A DNA stretch of 64,000 nucleotides from Deferrisoma camini S3R1. GTDB lineage: Bacteria > Desulfobacterota > Deferrisomatia > Deferrisomatales > Deferrisomataceae. Made by a program: the position numbers and the translations under genes. The notes under the pieces were generated by a model that was given only the letters and a program-made list of their open reading frames with translations, did not search any database and was not told the DNA's origin. The stretch lies in assembly GCF_000526155.1 (NCBI RefSeq), contig NZ_JAFN01000001.1:3350264-3414263 (forward strand). The letters are read 5' to 3'. This document shows positions 42,269 to 50,503 of the stretch, one piece after another (within the stretch, counting starts at the first letter, position 1; each line of letters begins with the position of its first letter).

Positions 42269-43405
42269 TCAGAACACCGCGATGGAGTTCGGCGGCAGGC
42301 CCACGTTCACCGGGCTGCCCTCCACCTCCTGGTCGGTCGCGGTGTCATAGATGCGCACGCCCGGGCTGGTGGTGTCCCGGTCGGGCACCAGGAGCCGCCC
42401 CTGGCCGTCCAGGGCGAGGCTCGGGATGAAGGCGCCGGACAGACCCAACGTACCCTGTTTCTGCCACGATCCGTCGATTTTTTCCACCACGGCCACGTCG
42501 TTGGCCCACGACGAGTCGGTGACCACCACGTAGGCCTTGGCGCCGTCCACCACGGCGAGGGCTCCCACGTCGCCCCCCAGGTCCCCCTCGGTCACGAGGA
42601 ACCCTTCGGCCTTGTACGTGATCGGGTCCACCGTCTCCAGGCCGCCGTCCTGGGCGCCGTAGGTTCCGGTCTCCGAGACCACGATCTTGCCCAGGGCCTC
42701 GTCGTAGACCATGAACTGCGGGTTCGTGCCGGTCAGCACGATCGGGTCCTTCGTGTCGGGCGTGGAGGAGTCCGCGTCCACGATCTCGTCCGTGGCCGTG
42801 TCGACCACCACCACGTACGAGGCGTCGGTGGGGGCGAACCAGCTGTTGCGGTCCAGCCTCTGGAGGGCCACGAACAGCTTCCCGTCCACGATCGCCATGG
42901 CCGAGGCCTCGGGGATGCCGTCGGCATCGGCAAAGTCGCTCAGGTCCACCCGGCCGACCTCCTCGCCCGTGGTAGGGTTCACGATCAGTAGGTAGTCGGC
43001 CCCGTACAGGCTCACGTAGGCCTTGGCGTCGCTCACGAAGGCCATGGCGTGGGGGTTCGTGCCGTTGCCGGTGGTGAACTGGACAACCGGAGCGGTCAGA
43101 TCCGAGGGGTCCATCACCGTGATGTTGTCGAACCCGTAGCGGTTGATCACGTAGATCCTGCCGCCGTAGGTCGTGACGGCGTTGTCGCTCTCCACGATGC
43201 CGTTTCCTTGGAACGTCCGGGCCGCGAGGGTGTCGAGGTCGATCGTGGCGTACCCTCCCGTGGAGTAGTCGGTGGTGGCCACGAAGGCCGTGCCGGGCAG
43301 GGCCGGGGCGGCAGCGTCGGACCCGCCGGAGCTTCCCCCGCAGCCGGCCAGCAGCAGGCAGGCCGCGGCCAGGAACATCGCAGAGCGTTGGATCGTGTGC
43401 CTCAT
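42269..43405 (-). CDS. Beta-propeller lipoprotein (YncE/BtuG-like) of the corrinoid operon
   Basis: 378 residues with GGAGGAG before the ATG. The lipobox LLLAGC places it on a membrane, probably the outer one. Repeated blade-like strands are seen (YATIDLDTLAARTFQ, GRIYVINRYGFDNITVMDP, KAYVSLYGADYLLIVNP, GKLFVALQRLDRNSWFAP, GRLLVPDRDTTSPGVRIYD), the pattern of a seven-bladed YncE-type propeller. It lies between btuB and btuF under a cobalamin riboswitch. In Bacteroides the surface propeller BtuG binds corrinoid and caps BtuB; position, anchor and fold suggest the same job here, though I infer it without sequence comparison. Confidence 0.8.
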   Translation of the reverse strand: MRHTIQRSAMFLAAACLLLAGCGGSSGGSDAAAPALPGTAFVATTDYSTGGYATIDLDTLAARTFQGNGIVESDNAVTTYGGRIYVINRYGFDNITVMDPSDLTAPVVQFTTGNGTNPHAMAFVSDAKAYVSLYGADYLLIVNPTTGEEVGRVDLSDFADADGIPEASAMAIVDGKLFVALQRLDRNSWFAPTDASYVVVVDTATDEIVDADSSTPDTKDPIVLTGTNPQFMVYDEALGKIVVSETGTYGAQDGGLETVDPITYKAEGFLVTEGDLGGDVGALAVVDGAKAYVVVTDSSWANDVAVVEKIDGSWQKQGTLGLSGAFIPSLALDGQGRLLVPDRDTTSPGVRIYDTATDQEVEGSPVNVGLPPNSIAVF

Positions 43406-43436
43406 GGTTTTCTCCTCCTTCTTGGGGGGGACGGGG

Positions 43437-45467
43437 TCAGAGCTGGGCCGAGACCGTGACGTAGTAGCTGCGGCCGGGCAGCGGGAACCCCAGGGCGTCC
43501 GACACCTGCTCGTCGGTCAGGTTCTTGAGCTCGAACGTGACGGTCAGGCCCCGGCCGGGTTGAACCGACAGCCCCAGATTGTGGATGCGCCGGGTCTCGG
43601 CCTTCTCGAAGTTGGCCGCGTCCAGGTAGTTGCCCGAGGTCCACGAGAGTTCGTGGAACACCTTGCCCCATCCAAAGAGCAGCTCCAACCGGTTGAACAG
43701 CTCGTGCTCGGGCCGGGCCGGGAGCTGGTTGCCCCGGTAGTAGGGGATGTCGCTGGTGTTCTCGGTGTGCTGGAAGGTGTAGTTGCCGCTGACGGCCAAC
43801 CGCCGGGTCACCTCGAGGCTCCAGGCGGTCTCCAGGCCCCAGACCCAGGCGCTCGACACGTTGGTGGCCCGTACGGTGCGCTGGGAGGTCTGCTCGAACA
43901 GGATCAGGTCGTCGGTGCGGCTCTGGAAGTAGGCGGCCTCCAGATGGACCCGGCCGGCCGGCCAGACCGGATCCACCGCAACCCCGAGGTCCCAGTTGAC
44001 CCCCCGCTCGGGCACCAGCTCGGGGTTGCCGATCACCGTGCCGCGATCGCCGAACAGCTCGGTCAGGGTGGGGAACCGGTAGGCCCGGGCCGCGTTGGCC
44101 CGGACCTTGATCCAGGGGCGGGGTTGGTAGGAGAGCCCCAGCCGGTACGTCCAGTACCCCCGGTCGTCCGGGGAGGGGAGCTCCTTCCAGGAGAACGGCG
44201 CCCGGCCGCCGAATTCGTGGTCGAGGAAGGTGTAGAGCACCTGGGGCACCAGCACGAGGCGGTCGTCCAGGAGGTAGACCTCGTCCTCGACCCCGGCCTG
44301 GTAGGTGGTGCGCTCCTGGGTGTCGCCCTCGGCCGGCTCGGCGAGCTCGTCGCGGGACTCGGCCCGCTCGTTCCGGTAGGCCCCCAGCAGGGTGAGCACC
44401 TGGTGCTCGCCCCAGTAGTAGGTGAGCATGCCATCCGCGCCCCAGCCGACGGTCTCGTTCACGTTGTCCTGGCGGCCCACCCCGATCTCGCCCAGCGGGT
44501 CCAGGAAGGCGGTGGTCTCGTCGATCCGGTGCAGGAACAGCTCCGCGCCCAGGTTCTCGGAGAGGAACTCGTCGCGCACGGCCCGCACCGACAGCACGTT
44601 GCGATAGGTGCGAAGCCGCGCCGTGTCCGATTGGTTCGAGCCGATCCCGGGCACGCCCTCGCGTTTGTCGAAGTAGTCGTCCGAGAGCTCGAGGCGCAGC
44701 ACCGGCGAGGGCTCCCAGGAGAACTTGGCCAGGAGGTTACGGGCGTAGAAGGCGTTGTTGCGGCGGGTGGTGGTCTCGTCGTCGTCCGGGTTGGCTCGGG
44801 TGCCGTTGTCGTCCAGGAACTCGAAGTCCCCGTCGGACGAGGTGTAGCTGCCCGAGACCAGGAGCCCCAGCCGGTCGCCCTTCCACGAGACCACGCCCCG
44901 CGTGTCCAGGGTGTCGAACGAGCCGTAGGTGGCGTCGGCCCGGGCGTTCCAGCCCTGCTTCGCCTTGCGGGTCACGATGTTGATCACACCCCCGATGGCC
45001 GGGGAGCGCAGCCGCAGGGGCGACGCGCCCCGGTACACCTCGATCCGCTCCACGTCGCCCAGGGGGAGGTCGCCGAGGTTCACCAGACCGGTGCCGGGGC
45101 CGGCCAGCGGCACGCCGTCCAGGAGCACCGCCACCTGCTGGGCCGTGGACCCGCGGATCGACGCCGTGGAGAACGCGCCCAGGCCGCCGAACCGGCGGAT
45201 CGTGAGGCCCACCGACTGCTCCAGGACCTCCGGAACCGAGGTGGCCTTCTCCTGGAAGCTCTCGGCCGGGATCACCGTGACCGCGGCCGTGCGTTCCGGG
45301 GTCTCCGTCGGCTCCGGGGGCGGCGCCTCGGCAGACACCACCACCTCTTGGAGAACGGGGCTCTCATCCGCGGGCGCGGGGTGGGCGCGGAATGCCAGCA
45401 GCAGGGCCAGCCCCACGACGGCCCGGACGGATCTCCCCACACGTTGGCGATACGTGCAGCGTTCCAT
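43437..45467 (-). CDS. btuB: TonB-dependent outer-membrane corrinoid receptor
   Basis: 676 residues from the ATG at 45467 with GAGAGGAG upstream. Signal peptide to about residue 33, then a TonB box (VLQEVVVSA). The plug has ESFQEKATSVPEVLEQSVGL, STASIRGSTAQQVAVLLDGV and DVERIEVYRGASPLRL. The barrel ends in the aromatic-type closing strand SYYVTVSAQL. The gene is headed by a cobalamin riboswitch, the best evidence that the ligand is a corrinoid; size is close to that of BtuB. Confidence 0.92.
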   Translation of the reverse strand: MERCTYRQRVGRSVRAVVGLALLLAFRAHPAPADESPVLQEVVVSAEAPPPEPTETPERTAAVTVIPAESFQEKATSVPEVLEQSVGLTIRRFGGLGAFSTASIRGSTAQQVAVLLDGVPLAGPGTGLVNLGDLPLGDVERIEVYRGASPLRLRSPAIGGVINIVTRKAKQGWNARADATYGSFDTLDTRGVVSWKGDRLGLLVSGSYTSSDGDFEFLDDNGTRANPDDDETTTRRNNAFYARNLLAKFSWEPSPVLRLELSDDYFDKREGVPGIGSNQSDTARLRTYRNVLSVRAVRDEFLSENLGAELFLHRIDETTAFLDPLGEIGVGRQDNVNETVGWGADGMLTYYWGEHQVLTLLGAYRNERAESRDELAEPAEGDTQERTTYQAGVEDEVYLLDDRLVLVPQVLYTFLDHEFGGRAPFSWKELPSPDDRGYWTYRLGLSYQPRPWIKVRANAARAYRFPTLTELFGDRGTVIGNPELVPERGVNWDLGVAVDPVWPAGRVHLEAAYFQSRTDDLILFEQTSQRTVRATNVSSAWVWGLETAWSLEVTRRLAVSGNYTFQHTENTSDIPYYRGNQLPARPEHELFNRLELLFGWGKVFHELSWTSGNYLDAANFEKAETRRIHNLGLSVQPGRGLTVTFELKNLTDEQVSDALGFPLPGRSYYVTVSAQL

Positions 45468-45504
45468 CGGCTCCTCTCGAAACCGAGCCCTGGATGGGGC
45501 GACG

Positions 45505-45775
45505 AAAAAAGCCCGCACGCCATGGACGGCGTGCGGGCTTCCCGTTTTCGAAGCACCGCTTCAGGGGCCCACCCTCCCAAAAGCCCGGGGAGGTTCGCGT
45601 GGGCCGCCCAGCCGGCAGGTCTTCTGGCTCGCGATTCATCCTCCGGGCCGCCTTCCCAGCCTCTCGGCCAGTGGCATCCGTGGCCCTTCGTCCTCGCTTA
45701 CAGCGGCGGGTCCGCGGGGGACTTGCACCCCACTTCCCTTTTCAGCCCCAAGAGGCACCGGCGGGCAGATTCGAT
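45505..45775 (-). ncRNA. Cobalamin riboswitch with terminator, ahead of btuB
   Basis: On the minus strand the aptamer core reads GGCTGAAAAGGGAA, then GGTGCAAGTCCCCCGCGGAC, CCGCCGCTGTAAGCG, a GCCACTGG element, and the B12-box region AGCCAGAAGACCTGCCGGC (45630-45611). It is followed by a perfect stem AAGCCCGCACGCC / GGCGTGCGGGCTT (45540-45509) and a run of T, an intrinsic terminator. Ligand binding should stop transcription before btuB. Nearly the same sequence lies at 50037-50310. Confidence 0.93.
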
Positions 45776-46039
45776 TTTCGAGCCTTCTAGCCCCAGTGAA
45801 CCCCTCGTGTCAACGCCATCTTTTGGATCTTCGGCCCTCTGGGTGGCCAATGTCCCGTTCCGCAAGAAGAGATACGGATTGCGGTGGGGCTGGGGGCTCC
45901 GACGAGGCGCGACGGCCGAGCGGGCCGGGCCGCCCGGCGCAGCGAACCGAGCCGAGGCGGCCCCTGCGAGGCCGTTCAGCGAAGGAAGGGCCCTCAGCCC
46001 CGCCGCCTCGGGAAATGCACGACCTTGCGGAGCATGACA

Positions 46040-47140
46040 TTAGAACTCCACGGCGAGCTGGGCGGTCACCAGGTCCCGGGAGTCCACCCCTCCCCCAAAG
46101 TCCTCGTCGTACTCCCCGTGCAGGTACTCCAAGCTCAGGCTCACCCCCTCCATGGGCCCCCACGAAACGACCGCCCCGTACTGGAGCTCCGGCTGCCCCC
46201 CCAGCTCCCGGCTCCCCTCCACACGCACCGCCACCTCCACCACCTCGCTCACGTCCCACGCCCCCTCCACGTTCCACGCCAGCGGCCGGTCCCCCCTGCC
46301 GTCCTCGTCCTCGTCCAGGTCCGCCTCGTCAAACGCCCCCACCGAACCCAGCACCTCCCCCAACACCTCGAACGGCCCGAACCCCACCACCGCATACGCG
46401 CTCCATCCCCCCACCCGGTCCCGGTACTCCCCCACCAGCTCCGCGTCCGTGTCCGCCAGGTCCGACAAAAAGCTCGCCCCCACCTCCACCCCCTCCACCG
46501 GCGTCACCACCACGCTCACCCCCCAGTCCTTCACGTGGTCCTCCTCCGCTTCCCCCGCCCCGTTCACCTTCTCCGTGTCCCCGTTGAACACGAACGCGCT
46601 CGCCGTCCATCCCTCCCCCTCGTACCCCACCTGCACCGCCGTCTCCCGGATCTCGCCCAGCTCCAGGGTCAGGGGGTCCGAGATCATGTGGCTCGGGTAC
46701 GCCCCGAACGGCAGGTACTGGCGGCCGAACCGGGCGGTCCAGCCGTCTCGGGCGTAGTCCACGGTGGCCTCGTCCACCTCGATGGGCTCGGTCTCGTCCT
46801 CCTCGAACAGCAGCACCAGGGCGGCGGTGAGCTGGTCGTTGACCTGGGCGTCGAACCCGAGCTGGGCGGTGGCCACGGTGAGGTCGCTGGTGGCCTCGCG
46901 GTCGCCGTCGGCAGGGTCGGTGCTCTCGTAGGCGGCCTCGAGCTCGAGCAGGCCGGAGAACGAGATCTTCTCGGAGATCTTGGTCATCAGGCCCGCCTGC
47001 TTCTTCTGCTGCAGGGTGTGGTAGAGCTCGGCGTTCTTCTTCTCCAACGCCTCCACCCGTTCCTCCAGCGTGGTCGCGGCCGAGGCGAGCGGAAAGGCGA
47101 GGACCAGGGCGGTTGCGGCGGTGAGACGGCGGGTCAACAT
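46040..47140 (-). CDS. LbtU-like outer-membrane porin
   Basis: 366 residues from the ATG at 47140, GGAGGAA upstream. Signal peptide to about residue 21, then a short coiled coil (TLEERVEALEKKNAELYHTL) and a beta barrel of alternating strands (FSGLLELEAAYEST, LTVATAQLGFDAQVN, ending LVTAQLAVEF with a terminal Phe). This layout is that of the LbtU family, first known as a siderophore receptor of Legionella that works without TonB. Acidic loops (EEDETEPIEVDE, DEADLDEDEDGRGD) could bind cations. The nearby cobalt-chelatase genes raise the possibility of metal or corrinoid passage. The ligand is not known. The 45791-46039 spacer downstream shows no gene. Confidence 0.75.
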   Translation of the reverse strand: MLTRRLTAATALVLAFPLASAATTLEERVEALEKKNAELYHTLQQKKQAGLMTKISEKISFSGLLELEAAYESTDPADGDREATSDLTVATAQLGFDAQVNDQLTAALVLLFEEDETEPIEVDEATVDYARDGWTARFGRQYLPFGAYPSHMISDPLTLELGEIRETAVQVGYEGEGWTASAFVFNGDTEKVNGAGEAEEDHVKDWGVSVVVTPVEGVEVGASFLSDLADTDAELVGEYRDRVGGWSAYAVVGFGPFEVLGEVLGSVGAFDEADLDEDEDGRGDRPLAWNVEGAWDVSEVVEVAVRVEGSRELGGQPELQYGAVVSWGPMEGVSLSLEYLHGEYDEDFGGGVDSRDLVTAQLAVEF

Positions 47141-47224
47141 CGGTCGTCTTCCTCCCAAGAACTTCAGTGGTCAGTGATCAGTGGTCAGTCGGGCCTGTGG
47201 CCGGGTAGGCGAAAAAGGCGTCTG

Positions 47225-47797
47225 TCAGGCCCCCCACATGGCCCACGCCATCCCCAGCAGCAGCACCGTGAACACGGCGCCCCACAGGGCTAGGTGCCGC
47301 CAGCTGCGGCGCCAGGCCCCCGGAACGGCCAGGCCGGTCACGAGCGAGGCCACCAGAAGAACCGACACCAGGTCCGCGAGCCAAACCCAGGGCCCGGGGG
47401 TCTTAAACGCCTTGTGGAGACGGTTGAGGGTGCTCCACGGCTCCACCGGCCGCTTCTCGATCCGGGTCATCCGGCCGGCCTCGGGGTCAATCACATAGGT
47501 GACCTGGCCGTGGGAGCCGTACAGGAACTCCACGGTCCGTCCGTTCTTGATCCGGATCACCGCGGGGTCGTCGTCCCGGCCGATCTCGGCCTTGTAGAAC
47601 GCCAGGAACTCCCGTAGGGGCCCCAGGTCCTTCTTCGCCACCGGCCGGACCCGGGCGGTGCGGTCCTGGAAGTAGTCGAACGCCTGGCGGTGGTTCAGCA
47701 GCACCCCCGTGACCGCGTAGAACACCAGGGGCAGCGCCACGGCCGCGCTGCCCACGCGGTGCCACACGGGCCAGCGGGGCCGGTGTTTCGCGTGCAT
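47225..47797 (-). CDS. PepSY-associated membrane protein
   Basis: 190 residues from the ATG at 47797. Membrane spans at about 12-33 (VGSAAVALPLVFYAVTGVLL), 135-157 (WLADLVSVLLVASLVTGLAV) and 167-187 (HLALWGAVFTVLLLGMAWAM). The periplasmic part contains a PepSY-like stretch (NGRTVEFLYGSHGQVTYVID, then GRMTRIEKRP). Such proteins often accompany TonB-type or siderophore-porin systems and some are iron or flavin reductases of the inner membrane. It lies past a terminator downstream of cbiK and before the porin gene. Confidence 0.75.
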   Translation of the reverse strand: MHAKHRPRWPVWHRVGSAAVALPLVFYAVTGVLLNHRQAFDYFQDRTARVRPVAKKDLGPLREFLAFYKAEIGRDDDPAVIRIKNGRTVEFLYGSHGQVTYVIDPEAGRMTRIEKRPVEPWSTLNRLHKAFKTPGPWVWLADLVSVLLVASLVTGLAVPGAWRRSWRHLALWGAVFTVLLLGMAWAMWGA

Positions 47798-47833
47798 CTC
47801 GTGGTCGTCTCCCGAAAGGTCTGGCGGCCGGTC

Positions 47834-47867
47834 CAAAAAAAGGTGGGGGAGGGATCCCCTCCCCCAC
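47834..47867 (-). terminator. Intrinsic terminator between cbiK and the PepSY gene
   Basis: On the minus strand, an 11-bp perfect stem GTGGGGGAGGG / CCCTCCCCCAC with a three-base loop is followed by C and seven T. The distal genes lie just 37 bases beyond, so they must rely on read-through. Confidence 0.88.
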
Positions 47868-47898
47868 GACGAAAGGAGCGTTTGGGACCGGGGTTGGG

Positions 47899-48828
47899 CT
47901 ATAGGCGCTTCAGGGCCCTTTGGATCTCCTTGATGAAGATCTCGTTGACCTCCGGGTAGAAGCCCAGGCCTTTGTAGTAGGTGTCGCCCTCGTAGGTCAC
48001 CGTGGTCACGTCGGTCTGGATGCCGGCCCGTTTGAGCTCGGTGTTCCAGCTGGGGTTCTCGGGGTCCTCTTCGTCGCCCATGATGTCGTTCATGATGTGG
48101 TCGCCGGCCACGTACATGAACGGGATGAACCGCACCCGCTTCTTGGGGCAGGCCTTGGCCGCGCCCAGGGCGTCCTCGCGGGTGATGATGCCGTCCACCG
48201 CGCCCAGGAACGCGTTGGGGTACTTCTTGGACAGGTGCCGCTCCAGGCCCAGGTAGGTGATGTTCGACCCCACGTGGGACGAGGGCGTGCCGTGGGCGGT
48301 GAGCACGTTGCACCCCTCCTCGGGGGGCAGGAAGTCCTGGGAGATCACCTCCACCACCTCGAACAGGCTCTCCCACCGCTGAAGCAGGGTTTCCCCGGTC
48401 TCGATCCGCAGACCCGGGTAGTGCTCCACGATCTTCAAGACCTCCTCGTACTCCTCACCGGGGAAGATGTGCAGGGGCTGCACCACCACCTTGGTGTACC
48501 CCTCAGCCTCCAGGTCGCCGAGGGTCTGCTGCAGGCTCTTCAGGCGCTTCTGGATGCCCTGCTTGGCCCAGCGCTTGTTGACCCGCTCCCGGATGATCTC
48601 CGAGGTAAAGGCCCAGCGGATCTCGTAGCCGGGCACCTCCTTGCGAAGCTGCTTCTCGAAGGCGTCGAAGGTGACCTGGGCCCGGGTGCTGGTGCCGAAG
48701 GCCGCGATCACGATGGCCGGCTTGTCCTTGAGGGTTCGGGTCAGCAGCTGGGCCGCACCCGCCGGCCCGGGCACGGCCCACAGGGCCGCCAGGATCAGAA
48801 GGGGCAGGGTCAGGGTCCAACGTCGCAT
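47899..48828 (-). CDS. cbiK: Exported sirohydrochlorin cobaltochelatase
   Basis: 309 residues from the ATG at 48828; upstream codons in frame would lie before the signal peptide. A Sec leader (LTLPLLILAALWAVPGPAGA) makes it periplasmic, as known for CbiK(P) of Desulfovibrio. Chelatase features: AIVIAAFGTSTRAQVTFDAF, the acidic/His site VVVQPLHIFPGEEYEEVL, His in VLTAHGTPSSHVG, and VRFIPFMYVAGDHIMNDIMG. It inserts cobalt into sirohydrochlorin, the branch toward B12; the periplasmic version may also handle iron and haem. It is third in a cobA operon under a cobalamin riboswitch. Confidence 0.92.
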   Translation of the reverse strand: MRRWTLTLPLLILAALWAVPGPAGAAQLLTRTLKDKPAIVIAAFGTSTRAQVTFDAFEKQLRKEVPGYEIRWAFTSEIIRERVNKRWAKQGIQKRLKSLQQTLGDLEAEGYTKVVVQPLHIFPGEEYEEVLKIVEHYPGLRIETGETLLQRWESLFEVVEVISQDFLPPEEGCNVLTAHGTPSSHVGSNITYLGLERHLSKKYPNAFLGAVDGIITREDALGAAKACPKKRVRFIPFMYVAGDHIMNDIMGDEEDPENPSWNTELKRAGIQTDVTTVTYEGDTYYKGLGFYPEVNEIFIKEIQRALKRL

Positions 48829-48875
48829 GGTTCCTCCTTTCTGGGGGAAATGGGGGAATGGGGACTCGCCGGGGC

Positions 48876-49136
48876 TCACCCCAGCATTCGGTATCCGTGG
48901 GCTGAAACCCGGATCTTCCCGGCCGGCTCGGGGTGCGCGGCCCGGAACTCGATCCGGTGGGCGCCCCGCTCGGCCAGGGAGAGCATGGCATCCTGGGGCG
49001 TGGGCCACCCGGGCGCCGAGCCTGCCACCGCCACCCAGTGGGGATCGAAGCCCAGGGCTGCGGCCCGGGCCGGGAGCTCCACGGGGTCGGGGGCGTGCTT
49101 CGCATCGGTGATGTACAGGACGGTGCCGGTGTTCAT
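48876..49136 (-). CDS. Small uncharacterised protein between cobA and cbiK
   Basis: 86 residues with a clear GGAGGTGG ribosome site. No signal peptide or membrane span. It starts TGTVLYITDAKHAPDPVELP and has AARAAALGFDPHWVAVAGSA and ERGAHRIEFRAA, a small alpha/beta pattern. Fixed between the methyltransferase and the chelatase genes, it is probably linked to corrinoid or sirohydrochlorin handling. I do not recognise the family. Confidence 0.65.
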   Translation of the reverse strand: MNTGTVLYITDAKHAPDPVELPARAAALGFDPHWVAVAGSAPGWPTPQDAMLSLAERGAHRIEFRAAHPEPAGKIRVSAHGYRMLG

Positions 49137-49170
49137 GGTTCCACCTCCAGACGGAGTTCGGGTTGGGATC

Positions 49171-49998
49171 TCAATCGGGGACCGCTTTCTTCCAGGTCAG
49201 GGCCGCCTCGTGCCAGAGGGGTCGGTCGGTCCCGGCCGCCTCGCTCTGGTCCCGGGGGACGCCCGGGCGGAACCAGGCCAGGTCCTGGGCCAGGTTCACC
49301 ACCTCGCCCACCACGACCGTGGCCGGGGCACCCAGACCCAGTTCCCGGGCCCGGATCGGGAGGGTGGCGAGGGTCGCCTGCACCACCCGCTGGCGATCGG
49401 TGGAGCCGTGCCGCACCGCCATCGCGGGCGTGTCGGGGGCGCGGCCCGCGCGGATCAGCCCCTCGCAGATCTGGGGCAGGCGTCCCATGCCCATGAGGAT
49501 GACCAGGGTGGGCACCCGGGCCACGGCCCCCCAGTCCGAGACCTCTTGCTCGTTCGAGCGGTGGCCGGTGACCACGGCGAAGGCATGGGCCACCCCCCGG
49601 TGGGTCACCGGCACGCCGGCGTAGGCCGGGGCGGCAACGGCCGAGGTCACACCAGGGACCACCTCGAACGGGAGGCCCGCCCCCGCGAGGGCCAGGGCTT
49701 CTTCGCCTCCCCGCCCCAGCACGAACGGGTCACCCCCCTTTAGGCGCACCACCCGCCGGCCGGCCCGCACCCGCTCCACGAGGATCTGGTTGATCCGGTC
49801 CTGGGGCAGCGCGTGGCGGCCCGGGGCCTTGCCCACGTCGATGCGTTCGGCCGCGGACGGTGCCTCGTCCACCAGTTCCTTTGCCACGAGCCGGTCGTAC
49901 ATCACCACCTCGGCCCGCCGCAGGACCCGAAGCCCCCGCACCGTGATCAGATCGGGCCGCCCCGGTCCGGCGCCCACCAAATAGGCTTTTCCTGCCAC
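49171..49998 (-). CDS. cobA: Uroporphyrinogen-III C-methyltransferase
   Basis: 275 residues from a GTG at 49998; a longer frame would read into the riboswitch terminator and is false. SUMT signatures are clear: KAYLVGAGPGRPDLITVRGL, AEVVMYDRLVAKELVDEAP, RVVRLKGGDPFVLGRGGEEA, VVPGVTSAVAAPAYAGVPVT and VVVGEVV. It makes precorrin-2 by two SAM-dependent methylations at C2 and C7. There is no fused HemD or CysG part. First gene of the riboswitch-controlled operon. Confidence 0.95.
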   Translation of the reverse strand: MAGKAYLVGAGPGRPDLITVRGLRVLRRAEVVMYDRLVAKELVDEAPSAAERIDVGKAPGRHALPQDRINQILVERVRAGRRVVRLKGGDPFVLGRGGEEALALAGAGLPFEVVPGVTSAVAAPAYAGVPVTHRGVAHAFAVVTGHRSNEQEVSDWGAVARVPTLVILMGMGRLPQICEGLIRAGRAPDTPAMAVRHGSTDRQRVVQATLATLPIRARELGLGAPATVVVGEVVNLAQDLAWFRPGVPRDQSEAAGTDRPLWHEAALTWKKAVPD

Positions 49999-50036
49999 CG
50001 CTCCCGCGTCTCCCCGGCGCCGGCGCGCCACAAAAA

Positions 50037-50310
50037 AAGCCCGCACGCGCCAAGGCGTGCGGGCTTCCCGTTTTCGAAGCACCGCTTCACGATCCCACCC
50101 TCCCAAGAGCCCGGGGAGGTTCGTGTGGGCAGCCCATGCCGGCAGGTCTTCTGGCTCGCGCGTCGTCCTCGGGGCCGCCTTCCCAGCCTTCCGGCCAGTG
50201 GCTTCGTGGCCCTTCGTCAGCGCTCACAGCGGCGGGTCCGCGGGGGATTCGCACCCCTCTTCCCTTTTCAGCCCCAGCGGGGCACCGGCGGGCGTCGATC
50301 CGAATTGTGG
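50037..50310 (-). ncRNA. Cobalamin riboswitch with terminator, ahead of cobA
   Basis: The minus strand shows GGGGCTGAAAAGGGAA, GGTGCGAATCCCCCGCGGAC, CCGCCGCTGTGAGCG, GCCACTGGCCGG and AGCCAGAAGACCTGCCGGC, the conserved order of the AdoCbl class. A 12-bp stem AAGCCCGCACGC / GCGTGCGGGCTT (50066-50037) plus seven T ends it. It resembles the btuB riboswitch so closely that one is likely a duplicate of the other. Confidence 0.93.
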
Positions 50311-50407
50311 CGCGTACGCTACCGCGGGGATGGCAGGCGTGTCAAGCCGGACTGCCGGGACCGGTGAGGGACCACGGCCTGTCCGCGATCTCGTTGGGGG
50401 GTATATT

Positions 50408-50446
50408 AGGAAATTTTCTTGACAAGGGTTTATTCCTGGGTAGGTT
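50408..50446 (+). promoter_or_regulatory. Candidate promoter and operator of rubrerythrin
   Basis: TTGACA (50419-50424) is followed after 16 bases by TAGGTT (50441-50446), the same -10 style as the XRE operon promoter. An AT-rich near-palindrome AGGAAATTTTCTT (50408-50420) overlaps the -35 and could bind the Fur/PerR-type regulator encoded downstream. Confidence 0.45.
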
Positions 50447-50503
50447 TGCCTCCGGACCATCACCTGCCCGGCATCGGCCGGGCCCAACCACAGGAGGAAC
50501 ACC

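Noticed and set aside
45810-46277. A 155-codon minus-strand frame past the end of the porin gene
   Set aside because: It overlaps the porin in another frame, is Gly/Arg-rich and has no domain features or ribosome site.
49999-50106. N-terminal extension of cobA
   Set aside because: The frame runs through the riboswitch terminator; the SUMT fold begins right after the GTG at 49998.
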